DNA of 64,000 nt from an uncultured Aquimarina sp. (GCA_947496355.1 CANMCO010000014.1:1-64000), one strand, 5' to 3'. Shown: positions 26,413-36,170, numbered from the stretch's first letter. Notes: a model not told the origin generated them from the sequence alone. Translations and numbers: made by a program.

Positions 26413-26898
26413 CTACTTACACCCTTCCCTATTTCTGGTATCTGCAATTGAAATAATCTTCCAGGAAGTACCATCATTAAACAATTGGAAAACATTTACT
26501 CCACAATGACTAAACTTGTCATTGAAATAGAATTCATAGGGAGTCCACGCATTAGCAATTGTTGAATCTGCATCTATCTTAAAAAGTAACAATCTTTCAT
26601 CCCAGCGTTGACCTGCTGGTCTACCTTTGATGGCTTTCAGGAATTTATTAACATCAGTCTGAACTGCTTTTTTACCTCCATCCTTTGTTTCAGCAATAGT
26701 TTTCATTACCATATTATCATCTATCGTCTTCTTTATCTTGATAGTATCACCAGAGTGAAACCCTTCAAAAAATTGTAAAATGGTTTGTTTCACCTCTTCT
26801 TTATAGCGACTTACATCATCTTGGGATGTATCTTTTTGTGAATATACACTTGTACCAATTAAGAATAATGTTAAAAATACTATAGATAACTTATGCAT
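26413..26898 (-). CDS. exported NTF2/SnoaL-like protein
   Basis: A 161-residue protein with a signal peptide ending near VYSQ. The mature part has the shape of the NTF2/SnoaL-like (DUF4440 or lumazine-binding-like) fold: an N-terminal helix EEVKQTILQFFEGFHSGD, then strands with WTPYEFYFNDKFSHCGVNVFQLF and KIISIADTR at the end. Members are enzymes or ligand carriers with a cone-shaped pocket; no catalytic residues can be assigned here. It probably acts in the periplasm. The function is unknown. Confidence 0.75.
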   Translation of the reverse strand: MHKLSIVFLTLFLIGTSVYSQKDTSQDDVSRYKEEVKQTILQFFEGFHSGDTIKIKKTIDDNMVMKTIAETKDGGKKAVQTDVNKFLKAIKGRPAGQRWDERLLLFKIDADSTIANAWTPYEFYFNDKFSHCGVNVFQLFNDGTSWKIISIADTRNREGCK

Positions 26899-27053
26899 GA
26901 TAATGACTTTTTGATATCCCTAAATGTAAGGTTTTAATTGTATTCACAAATTAATAATTTTAAGGCATCAAAAATAAAAGAAGATCAAAAGTTATATACA
27001 CTTGTTACGATATAGGTAAATGCTTACTTTTACAATCCTAAAAAAAATTCAAA

Positions 27054-27872
27054 ATGTCTACAGCAAAAAAAGATTATAAACGCGTTACAGTAAAATCTCT
27101 GGTTGAAATGAAATCTAATGGAGAGAAAATCTCCATGTTAACCGCTTATGATTACACCATGGCCAAGATTGTTGATGGTGCTGGCGTAGATGTAATTCTT
27201 GTTGGAGATTCTGCATCTAATGTAATGGCAGGTCATGAAACAACACTACCAATTACTTTGGATCAGATGATATATCATGCCTCTTCTGTAATTAGAGCTA
27301 TTGATCGTGCTTTAATTGTAGTAGATATCCCTTTTGGAAGCTACCAGAGTGATCCAAAAGAAGCTCTACGTTCTGCAATTCGAATTATGAAGGAATCAGG
27401 AGGACATGCCGTAAAGATGGAAGGTGGAAAAGAAATAAAAGAATCTATAAAAAGGATACTTAATGCAGGGATACCGGTTATGGGACACCTTGGATTAACA
27501 CCACAATCTATCTACAAATTTGGGACGTATACCGTAAGAGCAAAAGAGGAAGAAGAAGCACAAAAATTAAAAGAAGATGCTTTAATGTTAGAAAGAATAG
27601 GATGTTTTGCCATCGTACTTGAAAAAGTTCCTGCCAAATTGGCTAAAGAGGTTGCCGATAGCCTTACTATTCCAATTATAGGTATCGGAGCTGGAAATGG
27701 TGTAGACGGACAGGTTTTGGTTACTCACGATATGTTAGGAATGACACATGAGTTCAACCCTCGTTTTTTAAGACGTTATTTGGATCTGTATACTGAAATG
27801 ACCAATGCCTTTAAACAATATGTTACCGATGTAAAAGCGGTTGATTTCCCTAATGATAATGAACAGTATTAG
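27054..27872 (+). CDS. panB: 3-methyl-2-oxobutanoate hydroxymethyltransferase
   Basis: A 272-residue PanB: it adds a hydroxymethyl group from methylene-tetrahydrofolate to alpha-ketoisovalerate, the first step to pantothenate and CoA. Family motifs are clear: MLTAYDYTMAKIVDGAGVD, ILVGDSASNVMAGHETT (metal Asp), DIPFGSYQ, AVKMEGGKE, GHLGLTPQS, and GIGAGNGVDGQVLVTHDMLG. The length is usual. A TACTTTTA element about 25 bases upstream is a weak -7 candidate. The following RluA-family gene runs in the same direction after 129 bases. Confidence 0.97.
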   Translation: MSTAKKDYKRVTVKSLVEMKSNGEKISMLTAYDYTMAKIVDGAGVDVILVGDSASNVMAGHETTLPITLDQMIYHASSVIRAIDRALIVVDIPFGSYQSDPKEALRSAIRIMKESGGHAVKMEGGKEIKESIKRILNAGIPVMGHLGLTPQSIYKFGTYTVRAKEEEEAQKLKEDALMLERIGCFAIVLEKVPAKLAKEVADSLTIPIIGIGAGNGVDGQVLVTHDMLGMTHEFNPRFLRRYLDLYTEMTNAFKQYVTDVKAVDFPNDNEQY

Positions 27873-28001
27873 TAACTAGATGAATTCGATCTTTAGACAG
27901 TTTAGATTGTTAGACATTTAAATATGCATAAATTTAAATCAACATTAAAATAATTCCAAAAATCGAATAATCCAACGATCTAACTCCTCTAAGAAGTCCA
28001 A

Positions 28002-28697
28002 ATGTCCAAAACCCTCTCTAATAAATCCAATCTTCAGGTTCTTTACGAAGACAATCATATCATTGTTATCAATAAACGACCAGGGGATATTGTACAAGGG
28101 GACAAAACCGGTGACAAGCCTCTTAGTGATATCGTCAAAGAATATATTGCAGAAAAATATAATAAACCCGGAGCTGTTTACCTTGGTGTAGTACATCGTT
28201 TAGATAGACCCACTAGTGGTATTGTTGTATTTGCAAGAACCAGTAAAGCATTACCACGACTTAACAAGTTATTTGCCGAAAAAGAAGCTCAAAAAATGTA
28301 TTGGGCTATTGTAAAGAACCAACCTCCAAAAGAAAAAGACACCCTTACTCATTGGCTAAAACGTAATCCTAAACAGAATAAGTCATACGCTAACAAAAAT
28401 GAAGTACCTGACAGTAAAAAGGCAATATTAGATTATACATTGATCAAAGAACTAGATAACTATTACTTACTTGAAATTGACCTACATACAGGTCGCCATC
28501 ACCAAATACGCTCTCAACTTTCTAGTATAGGCTGCACAATCAAAGGTGATTTGAAATATGGTGCCGATCGAAGTAATAAAGACGGAAGTATTCATTTACA
28601 TGCAAGAAGGCTTACTTTCTTACATCCTGTAAAAAAAGAACCACTTACTATTACAGCTCCTCCTCCATCAGATTCTATTTGGGATGCATGTTTATAA
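28002..28697 (+). CDS. RluA family pseudouridine synthase
   Basis: A 231-residue pseudouridine synthase of the RluA family, which isomerises specific uridines in rRNA or tRNA. The catalytic Asp68 is in HRLDRPTSG; the other family segments are YEDNHIIVINKRPG near the N-terminus and LHTGRHHQIRSQLS. There is no S4 domain, so it resembles the short RluA/TruC-like proteins. The exact target site is not evident. It is convergent with the DinB-like gene, whose stop abuts its own. Confidence 0.92.
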   Translation: MSKTLSNKSNLQVLYEDNHIIVINKRPGDIVQGDKTGDKPLSDIVKEYIAEKYNKPGAVYLGVVHRLDRPTSGIVVFARTSKALPRLNKLFAEKEAQKMYWAIVKNQPPKEKDTLTHWLKRNPKQNKSYANKNEVPDSKKAILDYTLIKELDNYYLLEIDLHTGRHHQIRSQLSSIGCTIKGDLKYGADRSNKDGSIHLHARRLTFLHPVKKEPLTITAPPPSDSIWDACL

Positions 28698-29156
28698 TCA
28701 ATCCCTTATTTGTTTCATGTGATGTTCCAAATGCTCTAAATAATCCATAAATAACCATTCTAAAGTTTCTGTACGGTCTTGGTCCAATAAAACAGAATGA
28801 TTCGACAAAGAGAATTGAAGTTTTATGATTACATGAAGTACTTGTTTATTCAAAGAAACACATAAATCAACCATGTCATTAAGATCTTTTTTCTGATAAC
28901 CATTTACCTTGACCAGTTCATCTTGATCATATTGTTTTATAATATAAGGTTGCGGTTTGAATTGTGCTTCGGTAAATCGCTGTAAGTTATGTATGGCAGA
29001 ATCAATTAAATGTCCTAAAATTTCTTTTTTTGACCATTTTTCTTCTAAAGGTTTATGATCAAGATCGTACACATCCATTTTAGGAATAGTTTGTTCAATT
29101 TCTTTTATCAAACTTTCAAATTTGACAAATGCGCTTTTCATCGTCATCATAGTCAC
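28698..29156 (-). CDS. DinB-family protein
   Basis: A 152-residue four-helix-bundle protein of the DinB/YfiT superfamily. The metal-binding histidines can be placed at His49 (ILGHLIDSAIHN) and His142/His146 (LEHLEHHMKQI), as in metal-dependent members that act in thiol transfer, although many of them are uncharacterised. Several ATG codons occur at the N-terminus (residues 1, 3, 4 and 6), so the exact start is uncertain. It is the last gene of a three-gene minus-strand operon, starting 3 bases after the EamA gene. Confidence 0.85.
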   Translation of the reverse strand: MTMMTMKSAFVKFESLIKEIEQTIPKMDVYDLDHKPLEEKWSKKEILGHLIDSAIHNLQRFTEAQFKPQPYIIKQYDQDELVKVNGYQKKDLNDMVDLCVSLNKQVLHVIIKLQFSLSNHSVLLDQDRTETLEWLFMDYLEHLEHHMKQIRD

Positions 29157-29159
29157 AAG

Positions 29160-30017
29160 TTATTTATAGGTTCTCACACTTTCAATTACAACAGAGGTTA
29201 AAATCAATACTCCACCAATAATTGTAGACAATACAGGGATTTCACCCAAAAAGATCATTCCGATAATAATACCATATACCGGTTGTACGCTACTTATAAT
29301 ACTAGCTGTTGTAATCGAAAATCGTTTAAAACTAGCCAAAAACAGGGTATGTCCTATGGCAGTTGTTAATAACGCAAGTGTTAATGTAGGCAACCATTGG
29401 TCTTTAATACCAGAACTATCCATTATAAACAAAAATGGTAACAGAAAAATACTAACAATAACCAATTGGTACCACATTAAAACCGACCCATTATAGCTAC
29501 CAACTTTGGTTTTCATAATTAGATTGCGTAATGAGTAACATAATGCCGAAATTATTCCGAGAATTACAGCCTTCGTGTATGAATTGCTAAAATCCAGATC
29601 TGGAACAAGAAAATAAATCCCTATTAAGACCAAGAGTGCGAGCAACAAATGTACCTTTTGAAACTTTGTTTTCAGTAGTATTGGCTCTAACAATGCCGTA
29701 ATCACGGGGTACGTAAATATTGATAGCATACCAATAGCTACATTAGAAAGCTTGAGTGAATAGAAATATGTAATCCAATGTAGCCCCATTAAAATTCCAC
29801 TTAGAATGATTGTTGGCCGATCTTTACTACCTGTCCTAAATGAAATTCCTTTCCATTTACAAAATAAAAACAATAATATTCCCGCCAAAATAGCTCTAAA
29901 ACCAATAATCACTGGTACAGGCATGTCTATATATCTTCCTAATGCTCCTGATGTACTTATTAAAAGCATAGCCAGGTTTAGTTCTAATATATTACGCAGA
30001 TGTAAGTTTTTTTGCAT
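29160..30017 (-). CDS. EamA/DMT family transporter
   Basis: A 285-residue inner-membrane protein with about ten hydrophobic helices in two similar halves, the hallmark of the drug/metabolite transporter (EamA) superfamily. The first half has GALGRYIDMPVPVIIGFRA, the second TTASIISSVQPVYGIIIGMI with the conserved Gln-Pro in helix 9. Members export amino acids, drugs or nucleotide metabolites; no substrate can be inferred. It sits 12 bases after the TPR-like gene and 3 bases before the DinB gene. Confidence 0.9.
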   Translation of the reverse strand: MQKNLHLRNILELNLAMLLISTSGALGRYIDMPVPVIIGFRAILAGILLFLFCKWKGISFRTGSKDRPTIILSGILMGLHWITYFYSLKLSNVAIGMLSIFTYPVITALLEPILLKTKFQKVHLLLALLVLIGIYFLVPDLDFSNSYTKAVILGIISALCYSLRNLIMKTKVGSYNGSVLMWYQLVIVSIFLLPFLFIMDSSGIKDQWLPTLTLALLTTAIGHTLFLASFKRFSITTASIISSVQPVYGIIIGMIFLGEIPVLSTIIGGVLILTSVVIESVRTYK

Positions 30018-30029
30018 AGAAGAATTGTA

Positions 30030-31574
30030 TTATCGAATCAGTTTTTGAGATTTTTCTTTTATAATATCAGCAACTGGTCTTCCCTCGATATTACTTTCTA
30101 GCCATGATAAGATATCCAAATATAAAAAAGCTCTTTTTTCATAAGGATGGTCTTCATATTGTTTTAATGTAGCATGCAGCTTTTTAAATTCATCTTTGAT
30201 TTGATGCGGAAATATGTCCCCTAAATTTTTTAAGAATTTAATCATTTCTTTTTGCACTTCGTGAAGGTCGTTCATTTTGATTAAGAATCTATAGGTTTCT
30301 TTTAATTGACTCTCTAAATGATAATCCATACCCGCTTCATAATGTGCCACTAAACTTAACACTCTAGAGAAACACATTAAATCCTCCCGCATTTTTAAAG
30401 ATCTATTATTAATAATCTTAGCAAGATATTCAATACATTTTTTATGATTTGCCATTCCAAAATACAAACACCCAATTTTATAGTATAGCACCATAATATG
30501 GTGATCGTCTATCCTATTTTTAAATTCATTGATTCCTTTTAGAATCTCATCAACCAAATATTCTCCTTGATCAAAAGTGCCTTCTAAGAAGTGGATATTT
30601 AATTTGTTATTATAGATAAACTGAAATGACAATACTTCTATATTATCATCCATAGGAAATGTATCTTGAGAAATAGTTTCTTCTAGTTTATTTAGTGTTG
30701 TCTTTAACTGTGTCTTATCTTTTATCAAAAACAAAGATTCCAACAGGTAATGGTTACCTCTTAAGAAAAAAACGGGATTGAGAATGATCATTTTTGGGTG
30801 CTCATAAAACAGATCAACCCACTTTTTAGAGTACTTATAACATGATAAAAAATCCTGAATAATGAAACTATACCATAAATGAGCCTTATATAACCAAAGT
30901 TTTTCTCTAAAACCAAGCATATTCCACTCATACTTTGGGAGTTTGCTATGAAAATAATTAGTGATTACATTATGTTCTTTATCATTTCGAACATAACCAC
31001 TTTTCAGCATAAGTCCATACAATTGAAGTGAAAGGTTAGACAACTTGCTAGTTAACACATTTTTCATGCTTAGCGTTTTCGCTTCAACGGTTAACTCATC
31101 TGCCCTACTATTAATACTTCGTGTGATGTATTGGGTTTCAATAATTTTTTCTAGCTCTACAATTTCGTAAGCAATATTATGTTCCTCATTTTCTTTGGCC
31201 AATGCTTTGGATTTCTCTAATATCCTTAGACTCTGCTTATATAAACCCTTATGATACAAAATAGAAGCAAAATCAAGTTGCTCCCTTATTTGGGATCGTA
31301 TATTTTGATGCAAAGGACTCAATCTTAAACTAACAAGAATCTGCTTGTATAAATGCGCTTTCAGGTTAGAAAGTTGTTGTTTTTTTACAATTCCCTTTTT
31401 TATAATAAGATCCTCATCAAGAACATCACTCTTATCCAAATGATTAAAGAGCGCAAGGAATTTTGAGTCGGTATTTACTCCTAATCGACCCACATATACC
31501 TTAAATTGTCGCTTTTCAGATTTAGAGAGCGACTTTACCAAAACAAACAAAGGATCTTTTTGATCATTAGTCAT
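30030..31574 (-). CDS. helical-repeat (TPR-like) protein of unknown function
   Basis: A 514-residue soluble protein without signal or membrane helix. It is almost wholly helical, and segments such as LDFASILYHKGLYKQSLRILEKSKALAKENEE and the region 340-380 (YYKIGCLYFGMANHKKCIEYL) look like degenerate TPR hairpins, so a scaffold or regulator role is plausible. The N-terminal LVKSLSKSEKRQFKVYV is a recurring start of a Flavobacteriaceae protein family with no assigned role. It is first in the operon with the EamA and DinB genes, and divergent from the leucine operon over 207 bases. Confidence 0.6.
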   Translation of the reverse strand: MTNDQKDPLFVLVKSLSKSEKRQFKVYVGRLGVNTDSKFLALFNHLDKSDVLDEDLIIKKGIVKKQQLSNLKAHLYKQILVSLRLSPLHQNIRSQIREQLDFASILYHKGLYKQSLRILEKSKALAKENEEHNIAYEIVELEKIIETQYITRSINSRADELTVEAKTLSMKNVLTSKLSNLSLQLYGLMLKSGYVRNDKEHNVITNYFHSKLPKYEWNMLGFREKLWLYKAHLWYSFIIQDFLSCYKYSKKWVDLFYEHPKMIILNPVFFLRGNHYLLESLFLIKDKTQLKTTLNKLEETISQDTFPMDDNIEVLSFQFIYNNKLNIHFLEGTFDQGEYLVDEILKGINEFKNRIDDHHIMVLYYKIGCLYFGMANHKKCIEYLAKIINNRSLKMREDLMCFSRVLSLVAHYEAGMDYHLESQLKETYRFLIKMNDLHEVQKEMIKFLKNLGDIFPHQIKDEFKKLHATLKQYEDHPYEKRAFLYLDILSWLESNIEGRPVADIIKEKSQKLIR

Positions 31575-31709
31575 TGTAAGAAAATGTATCTTAATTAATT
31601 ATTTATCAGGGTTTTATGTTTTCAATAAATTAGTTTAGCATTGTAAAACAACCTACCAAATACCTCCCTTTTGAATTCCCAAAATATAAATTCGTAAGAG
31701 ATTTAAGAA

Positions 31710-31748
31710 ACATCTTTTAAGAATATTTTGAAAAGATGTCATTTTTAT
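31710..31748 (+). promoter_or_regulatory. inverted repeat in the leuA leader
   Basis: ACATCTTTT (31710-31718) pairs with AAAAGATGT (31731-31739) around a 12-base loop and is followed by CATTTTTATT. It lies about 40 bases before leuA and could act as a weak attenuator or an operator. No leucine-rich leader peptide was found upstream. Confidence 0.35.
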
Positions 31749-31781
31749 TAAACCGCTAAAAATATAATTCACGAAATTCCT

Positions 31782-32954
31782 ATGAGTGATAATAAAGTCC
31801 AAATATTTGACACCACACTACGAGACGGGGAACAGGTCCCTGGTTGCAAGCTTAATACAGAACAAAAGTTGATCATCGCAGAACGTCTGGATCTTCTTGG
31901 AGTTGATGTTATTGAAGCTGGATTTCCTGTTTCAAGCCCTGGAGATTTTGCATCGGTAACCGAAATCGCAAAAATTGTAAAAGATGCAACAGTATGTGGA
32001 CTCACAAGAGCTGTAGAAAATGATATTAAGGTGGCTGCTGAAGCACTAGTATATGCAAAAAGACCAAGAATACATACCGGAATTGGGACCTCTGAATCAC
32101 ATATAAAATATAAGTTTAATTCAACTCAGGAAAAAGTAATTGAACGCGGTATAGCTGCGGTTAAATACGCTAAATCTTTTGTTGAAGATGTAGAATTTTA
32201 TGCTGAAGATGCTGGTCGCACCGACAATGAATTCTTAGCGCGAGTTTGTGAAGCTATGATCAGAGCCGGGGCGACCGTTCTTAACATCCCAGATACAACT
32301 GGATATTGCCTTCCTGAAGAATATGGAGCTAAAATAAAATACCTTAAAGAAAATGTAAAAGGAATAGACAATGTTATTATCTCTTGTCATTGTCATAATG
32401 ATCTGGGATTAGCAACTGCTAATTCAATCTCTGGAGCTATTAATGGTGCAAGACAAATTGAATGTACCATTAATGGAATTGGAGAACGTGCTGGTAATAC
32501 TGCTTTAGAGGAAGTAGTAATGATCATGAATCAACATCCGTATTTAGACCTGAATACTAGTATTGATACAAAATTACTGTATGATACTAGTCGTATGGTT
32601 TCAGAAAATATGGGAATGATAGTACAACCCAACAAAGCAATTGTTGGCGCTAATGCTTTCGCTCATAGCTCTGGAATTCATCAAGACGGAGTTATAAAAA
32701 ATCGCGAAACCTATGAGATCATTGACCCCGCAGAAGTTGGAGTAACAGAATCAGCCATTGTTCTTACTGCAAGAAGCGGTAGAGCCGCTTTGGCATACAG
32801 AGCAAAAAAAGTTGGATATGAATTAACCAAGCTGCAACTAGATGATGTCTATAAAGAATTCTTAAGCTTTGCAGATAGAAAAAAAGAAGTATTGGATCAG
32901 GATATCCACCAGATTATGAAAAACACAAATGTAACAGCTGCGGTTGTTGCCTAA
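31782..32954 (+). CDS. leuA: 2-isopropylmalate synthase, short form without regulatory domain
   Basis: A 390-residue enzyme that condenses acetyl-CoA with 2-ketoisovalerate, the first step of leucine synthesis. The catalytic TIM barrel is complete: DTTLRDGEQVPG at the start, EAGFPVSSPGD, the HxH metal motif in CHCHNDLG, and NGIGERAGN. The later HSSGIHQDG segment is also present. It then stops: the usual C-terminal LeuA dimer domain that binds leucine, found in proteins of about 510 residues, is missing. Such short forms exist in several lineages, so the end may be natural rather than truncated. Its place at the head of leuCDB supports the leucine assignment over homocitrate synthase. Confidence 0.9.
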   Translation: MSDNKVQIFDTTLRDGEQVPGCKLNTEQKLIIAERLDLLGVDVIEAGFPVSSPGDFASVTEIAKIVKDATVCGLTRAVENDIKVAAEALVYAKRPRIHTGIGTSESHIKYKFNSTQEKVIERGIAAVKYAKSFVEDVEFYAEDAGRTDNEFLARVCEAMIRAGATVLNIPDTTGYCLPEEYGAKIKYLKENVKGIDNVIISCHCHNDLGLATANSISGAINGARQIECTINGIGERAGNTALEEVVMIMNQHPYLDLNTSIDTKLLYDTSRMVSENMGMIVQPNKAIVGANAFAHSSGIHQDGVIKNRETYEIIDPAEVGVTESAIVLTARSGRAALAYRAKKVGYELTKLQLDDVYKEFLSFADRKKEVLDQDIHQIMKNTNVTAAVVA

Positions 32955-32966
32955 AATAATATGAAT

Positions 32967-33005
32967 ACCCCTTCTTGGTTACTATTACCAAGTTGGTGTT
33001 TTTAA
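32967..33005 (+). terminator. terminator-like hairpin between leuA and leuC
   Basis: CTTGGT pairs with ACCAAG around a 7-base loop; beyond a TT/TT internal loop further pairs follow, and the structure ends in TGTTTTTAAG. It lies inside the leucine operon and could lower leuCDB transcription relative to leuA. Confidence 0.5.
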
Positions 33006-33014
33006 GATAAATTA

Positions 33015-34397
33015 ATGAAGAAAACCTTATTTGATAAAGTTTGGGATGCACATGTCGTCAAAGAGATTCAAGACGGCCCACAGATATTATATATAGACAA
33101 GCATCTAATCCACGAAGTAACTAGTCCACAAGCATTTGAAGAATTAGAACAACGTGGAATTCCTGTTTTTAGGCCAGATCAAATCGTAGCCACAGCAGAT
33201 CATAATACTCCCACAGTTGATCAACACTTACCAGTAAAAGATGTGTTATCAAGAAATCAACTTGCACAACTCACCAAAAATTGTGAAAAAAATAACATCA
33301 CTTTATATGGACTTGGTCATAAATATAATGGTATAGTTCACGTAATGGCACCAGAGTTAGGAATCACTCAACCAGGTATGACTATGGTCTGTGGTGATAG
33401 TCACACCTCTACTCATGGTGCGTTTGGAACAATTGCTTTTGGAATAGGTACTAGCCAGGTAGCCCAGGTTTTTGCTAGTCAAAGCTTATTACTTCAAAAA
33501 CCAAAAAGTCTACGTGTAAGTGTAAACGGAAAATTAAAACCTGGTGTATTACCAAAAGATGTAATCCTATATGTGATTGCAAAACTTGGTACAAATGCAG
33601 GCACAGGGTATTTTTGTGAATACGCCGGTAATGTATTTGAGGAAATGTCTATGGAAGGCCGCATGACAGTTTGTAACATGAGTATTGAAATGGGTGCACG
33701 TGGCGGTATGATCGCTCCTGATGAAACTACTTTTGACTATATAAAAGGAAGAGAGTTTGCTCCAAAAGGAGATGAATTTGATAAAAAAGTGGCCTATTGG
33801 AAAACATTACCTACAGATGAAGGTGCTAATTTTGATAAAGAATATCATTTCGATGCGGCAGATATAGAACCAATGATCACATATGGTACTAATCCAGGTA
33901 TGGGAATAAAAATCACAGAAAATATTCCTACTGAAAATAATGCCTCTTTTGAGAAATCATTGGCTTACATGAATTTTGAAAAAGGACAATCCTTGATTGA
34001 TCAAAAAATCAATTATGTCTTTATCGGAAGCTGTACCAATAGTAGAATTGAAGATTTTAGAGTAGCAGCCAGCTTTGTTAAAGGGAAGAAGAAAGCAAAT
34101 AATGTAACGGCATGGTTCGTTCCTGGCTCTCAACAAGTAGCACAACAAATTGTAGAAGAAGGATTAAAAGAAGTTTTTGAAGAAGCTGGATTTAAACTAC
34201 GTCAACCCGGATGTTCTGCATGTCTGGCGATGAATGATGATAAAATACCTGAAGGAGAATATTGCGTATCTACTTCAAACCGAAATTTTGAAGGACGACA
34301 AGGGCAAGGATCAAGAACCATTTTGGCAAGTCCCCTCGTAGCAGCAGCTACCGCAATTGAAGGAAAAATTATTGATATTACTAAACAACTAAATTAA
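33015..34397 (+). CDS. leuC: 3-isopropylmalate dehydratase large subunit
   Basis: A 460-residue LeuC. With LeuD it isomerises 2- to 3-isopropylmalate using a 4Fe-4S cluster. The cluster cysteines are visible in GSCTNSR and in PGCSACLAMN. MTMVCGDSHTSTHGAFG and EMGARGGMIAPDE are further aconitase-family landmarks. The length is as expected. It lies 60 bases after leuA, with a hairpin between, and 2 bases before leuD. Confidence 0.97.
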   Translation: MKKTLFDKVWDAHVVKEIQDGPQILYIDKHLIHEVTSPQAFEELEQRGIPVFRPDQIVATADHNTPTVDQHLPVKDVLSRNQLAQLTKNCEKNNITLYGLGHKYNGIVHVMAPELGITQPGMTMVCGDSHTSTHGAFGTIAFGIGTSQVAQVFASQSLLLQKPKSLRVSVNGKLKPGVLPKDVILYVIAKLGTNAGTGYFCEYAGNVFEEMSMEGRMTVCNMSIEMGARGGMIAPDETTFDYIKGREFAPKGDEFDKKVAYWKTLPTDEGANFDKEYHFDAADIEPMITYGTNPGMGIKITENIPTENNASFEKSLAYMNFEKGQSLIDQKINYVFIGSCTNSRIEDFRVAASFVKGKKKANNVTAWFVPGSQQVAQQIVEEGLKEVFEEAGFKLRQPGCSACLAMNDDKIPEGEYCVSTSNRNFEGRQGQGSRTILASPLVAAATAIEGKIIDITKQLN

Positions 34398-34399
34398 TC

Positions 34400-34987
34400 A
34401 TGGATAAGTTCACTAAACTAAAATCCACTGCCATACCATTATCTATAGAAAATGTAGATACGGATCAAATCATTCCGGCTCGTTTTCTAAAAGCAACAAG
34501 CCGAGAAGGGTTTGGAGAAAATTTGTTCAGAGATTGGCGTTACAACAAAGACGGAAGCGCAAACAACGATTTTATACTAAACAACACCACTTACCAAGGC
34601 AGTATTCTAGTCGCTGGTGATAATTTTGGATGCGGATCAAGTAGAGAACATGCAGCATGGGCAATTCATGATTATGGGTTCAAAGTGGTCGTATCTAGTT
34701 TCTTTGCCGATATTTTTAAAGGAAATGCTCTTAATAACGGAGTATTACCTGTACAGGTTTCTCCTGAATATTTGCAAGAATTATTCAGTGAAATTGAAAA
34801 AGATCCAAATACTCAGATTGAAGTAGACCTTGAAGCTGAAAAAATAACGCTTCTTAGTAACGGATCCTCAACAAATTTTGAGATCAATAGCTATAAGAAA
34901 ACATGCTTGATTAATGGTTATGATGACATTGATTTTTTAATAAGTAACAAGGAGGCAATAGAAAAATTTGAAAGTACAAAGGCATAA
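34400..34987 (+). CDS. leuD: 3-isopropylmalate dehydratase small subunit
   Basis: A 195-residue LeuD, the swivelling small subunit of the dehydratase. It starts 2 bases after the leuC stop. Typical segments are NVDTDQIIPARFLK, the substrate loop NFGCGSSREHAAW and FADIFKGNALNNGVLPV. The length fits the family. Confidence 0.97.
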   Translation: MDKFTKLKSTAIPLSIENVDTDQIIPARFLKATSREGFGENLFRDWRYNKDGSANNDFILNNTTYQGSILVAGDNFGCGSSREHAAWAIHDYGFKVVVSSFFADIFKGNALNNGVLPVQVSPEYLQELFSEIEKDPNTQIEVDLEAEKITLLSNGSSTNFEINSYKKTCLINGYDDIDFLISNKEAIEKFESTKA

Positions 34988-35035
34988 ATAAAATACAACT
35001 GTAAGGTAAAACTTGACAAAAAAGAATAAGAATAG

Positions 35036-36151
35036 ATGAAACTAGACATCGCAGTATTATCAGGAGACGGTATAGGTCCAGAAGTGACAGCACAGGCTAT
35101 TAAAGCATTAGAAGCAATTGCCCATGGTTTTGACCATACTTTTATATTCAAAGAGGCTATTGTAGGAGCTATTGCAATTGAGAAAACAGGAAATCCCCTA
35201 CCCGATGAAACTTTAGAACTTTGTGCCAATACAGATGCGGTTTTGTTTGGTGCAATTGGAGATCCAAAATATGATAATAACCCTAGTGCTCCGGTTCGCC
35301 CAGAGCAAGGACTATTAAAATTGCGTAAAGAGCTTGGACTCTATGCAAATATACGTCCGGTAAAGGCCTATAATACTCTTATAGACCAATCACCTCTTAA
35401 ACGTGAAATAATTGAGGGGACCGATATCTCTATTTATCGTGAACTTACAGGAGGTATTTACTTTGGAAAGAAGAATCTGAGTGAAGATGGAAACGTTGCT
35501 TCTGATCTTTGCGAGTACTCTAAACCTGAAATTGAGCGCATAACGCACCTGGCATTTAAAGCGGCACAAAAGCGAAGAAAAAAATTAACATTAGTAGACA
35601 AAGCAAATGTGTTAGAATCTTCTCGTTTATGGAGAAAAGTAGTAACCGAAATAGCAAAAGAATATCAAGATGTAACTCTTGACTTTTTATTTGTAGATAA
35701 TGCCGCCATGCAAATGATCCTTAATCCTAGTCAATTTGATGTTATCCTTACAGAAAACATGTTTGGGGACATTATTTCTGATGAGGCTAGCGTGATTGGT
35801 GGCTCAATAGGCTTATTAGCCTCTGCCTCTGTTGGTGATACCTGCTGCATGTTTGAGCCTATTCATGGTTCTTACCCACAAGCAACAGGAAAAGGAATTG
35901 CAAATCCAATTGCAGCTATATTGTCTGCAGCAATGTTACTGGAGCATTTTGATTTATTAGAAGAAGCTACTTCAATTAGAAATGCCGTAGAAAAAGCGCT
36001 GGAGCTAAATCTAACCACTCCAGATCTAAACACTATTAATCCACTAACAACAGAAAAAGTGGGGGATTTCATTGCTGATTATATTTTGAACCCTGAAGAT
36101 TCTAATATGAATTTTGAAAATATACATGTAGGTCAATCTACAATAATTTAG
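35036..36151 (+). CDS. leuB: 3-isopropylmalate dehydrogenase
   Basis: A 371-residue NAD-dependent dehydrogenase that oxidises and decarboxylates 3-isopropylmalate to the precursor of leucine. Landmarks are LSGDGIGPEVTAQA, the substrate Arg residues in LRKELGLYANIRPV and RELTGGIYFG, LVDKANVLESSRLW with the catalytic Lys, and the metal Asp residues in TENMFGDIISDEAS. The NAD-binding PIHGSYPQATGKGIANP follows. It ends the operon; a strong terminator lies 20 bases downstream. Confidence 0.97.
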   Translation: MKLDIAVLSGDGIGPEVTAQAIKALEAIAHGFDHTFIFKEAIVGAIAIEKTGNPLPDETLELCANTDAVLFGAIGDPKYDNNPSAPVRPEQGLLKLRKELGLYANIRPVKAYNTLIDQSPLKREIIEGTDISIYRELTGGIYFGKKNLSEDGNVASDLCEYSKPEIERITHLAFKAAQKRRKKLTLVDKANVLESSRLWRKVVTEIAKEYQDVTLDFLFVDNAAMQMILNPSQFDVILTENMFGDIISDEASVIGGSIGLLASASVGDTCCMFEPIHGSYPQATGKGIANPIAAILSAAMLLEHFDLLEEATSIRNAVEKALELNLTTPDLNTINPLTTEKVGDFIADYILNPEDSNMNFENIHVGQSTII

Positions 36152-36170
36152 TTTAAATGTTCTGTTTAGA

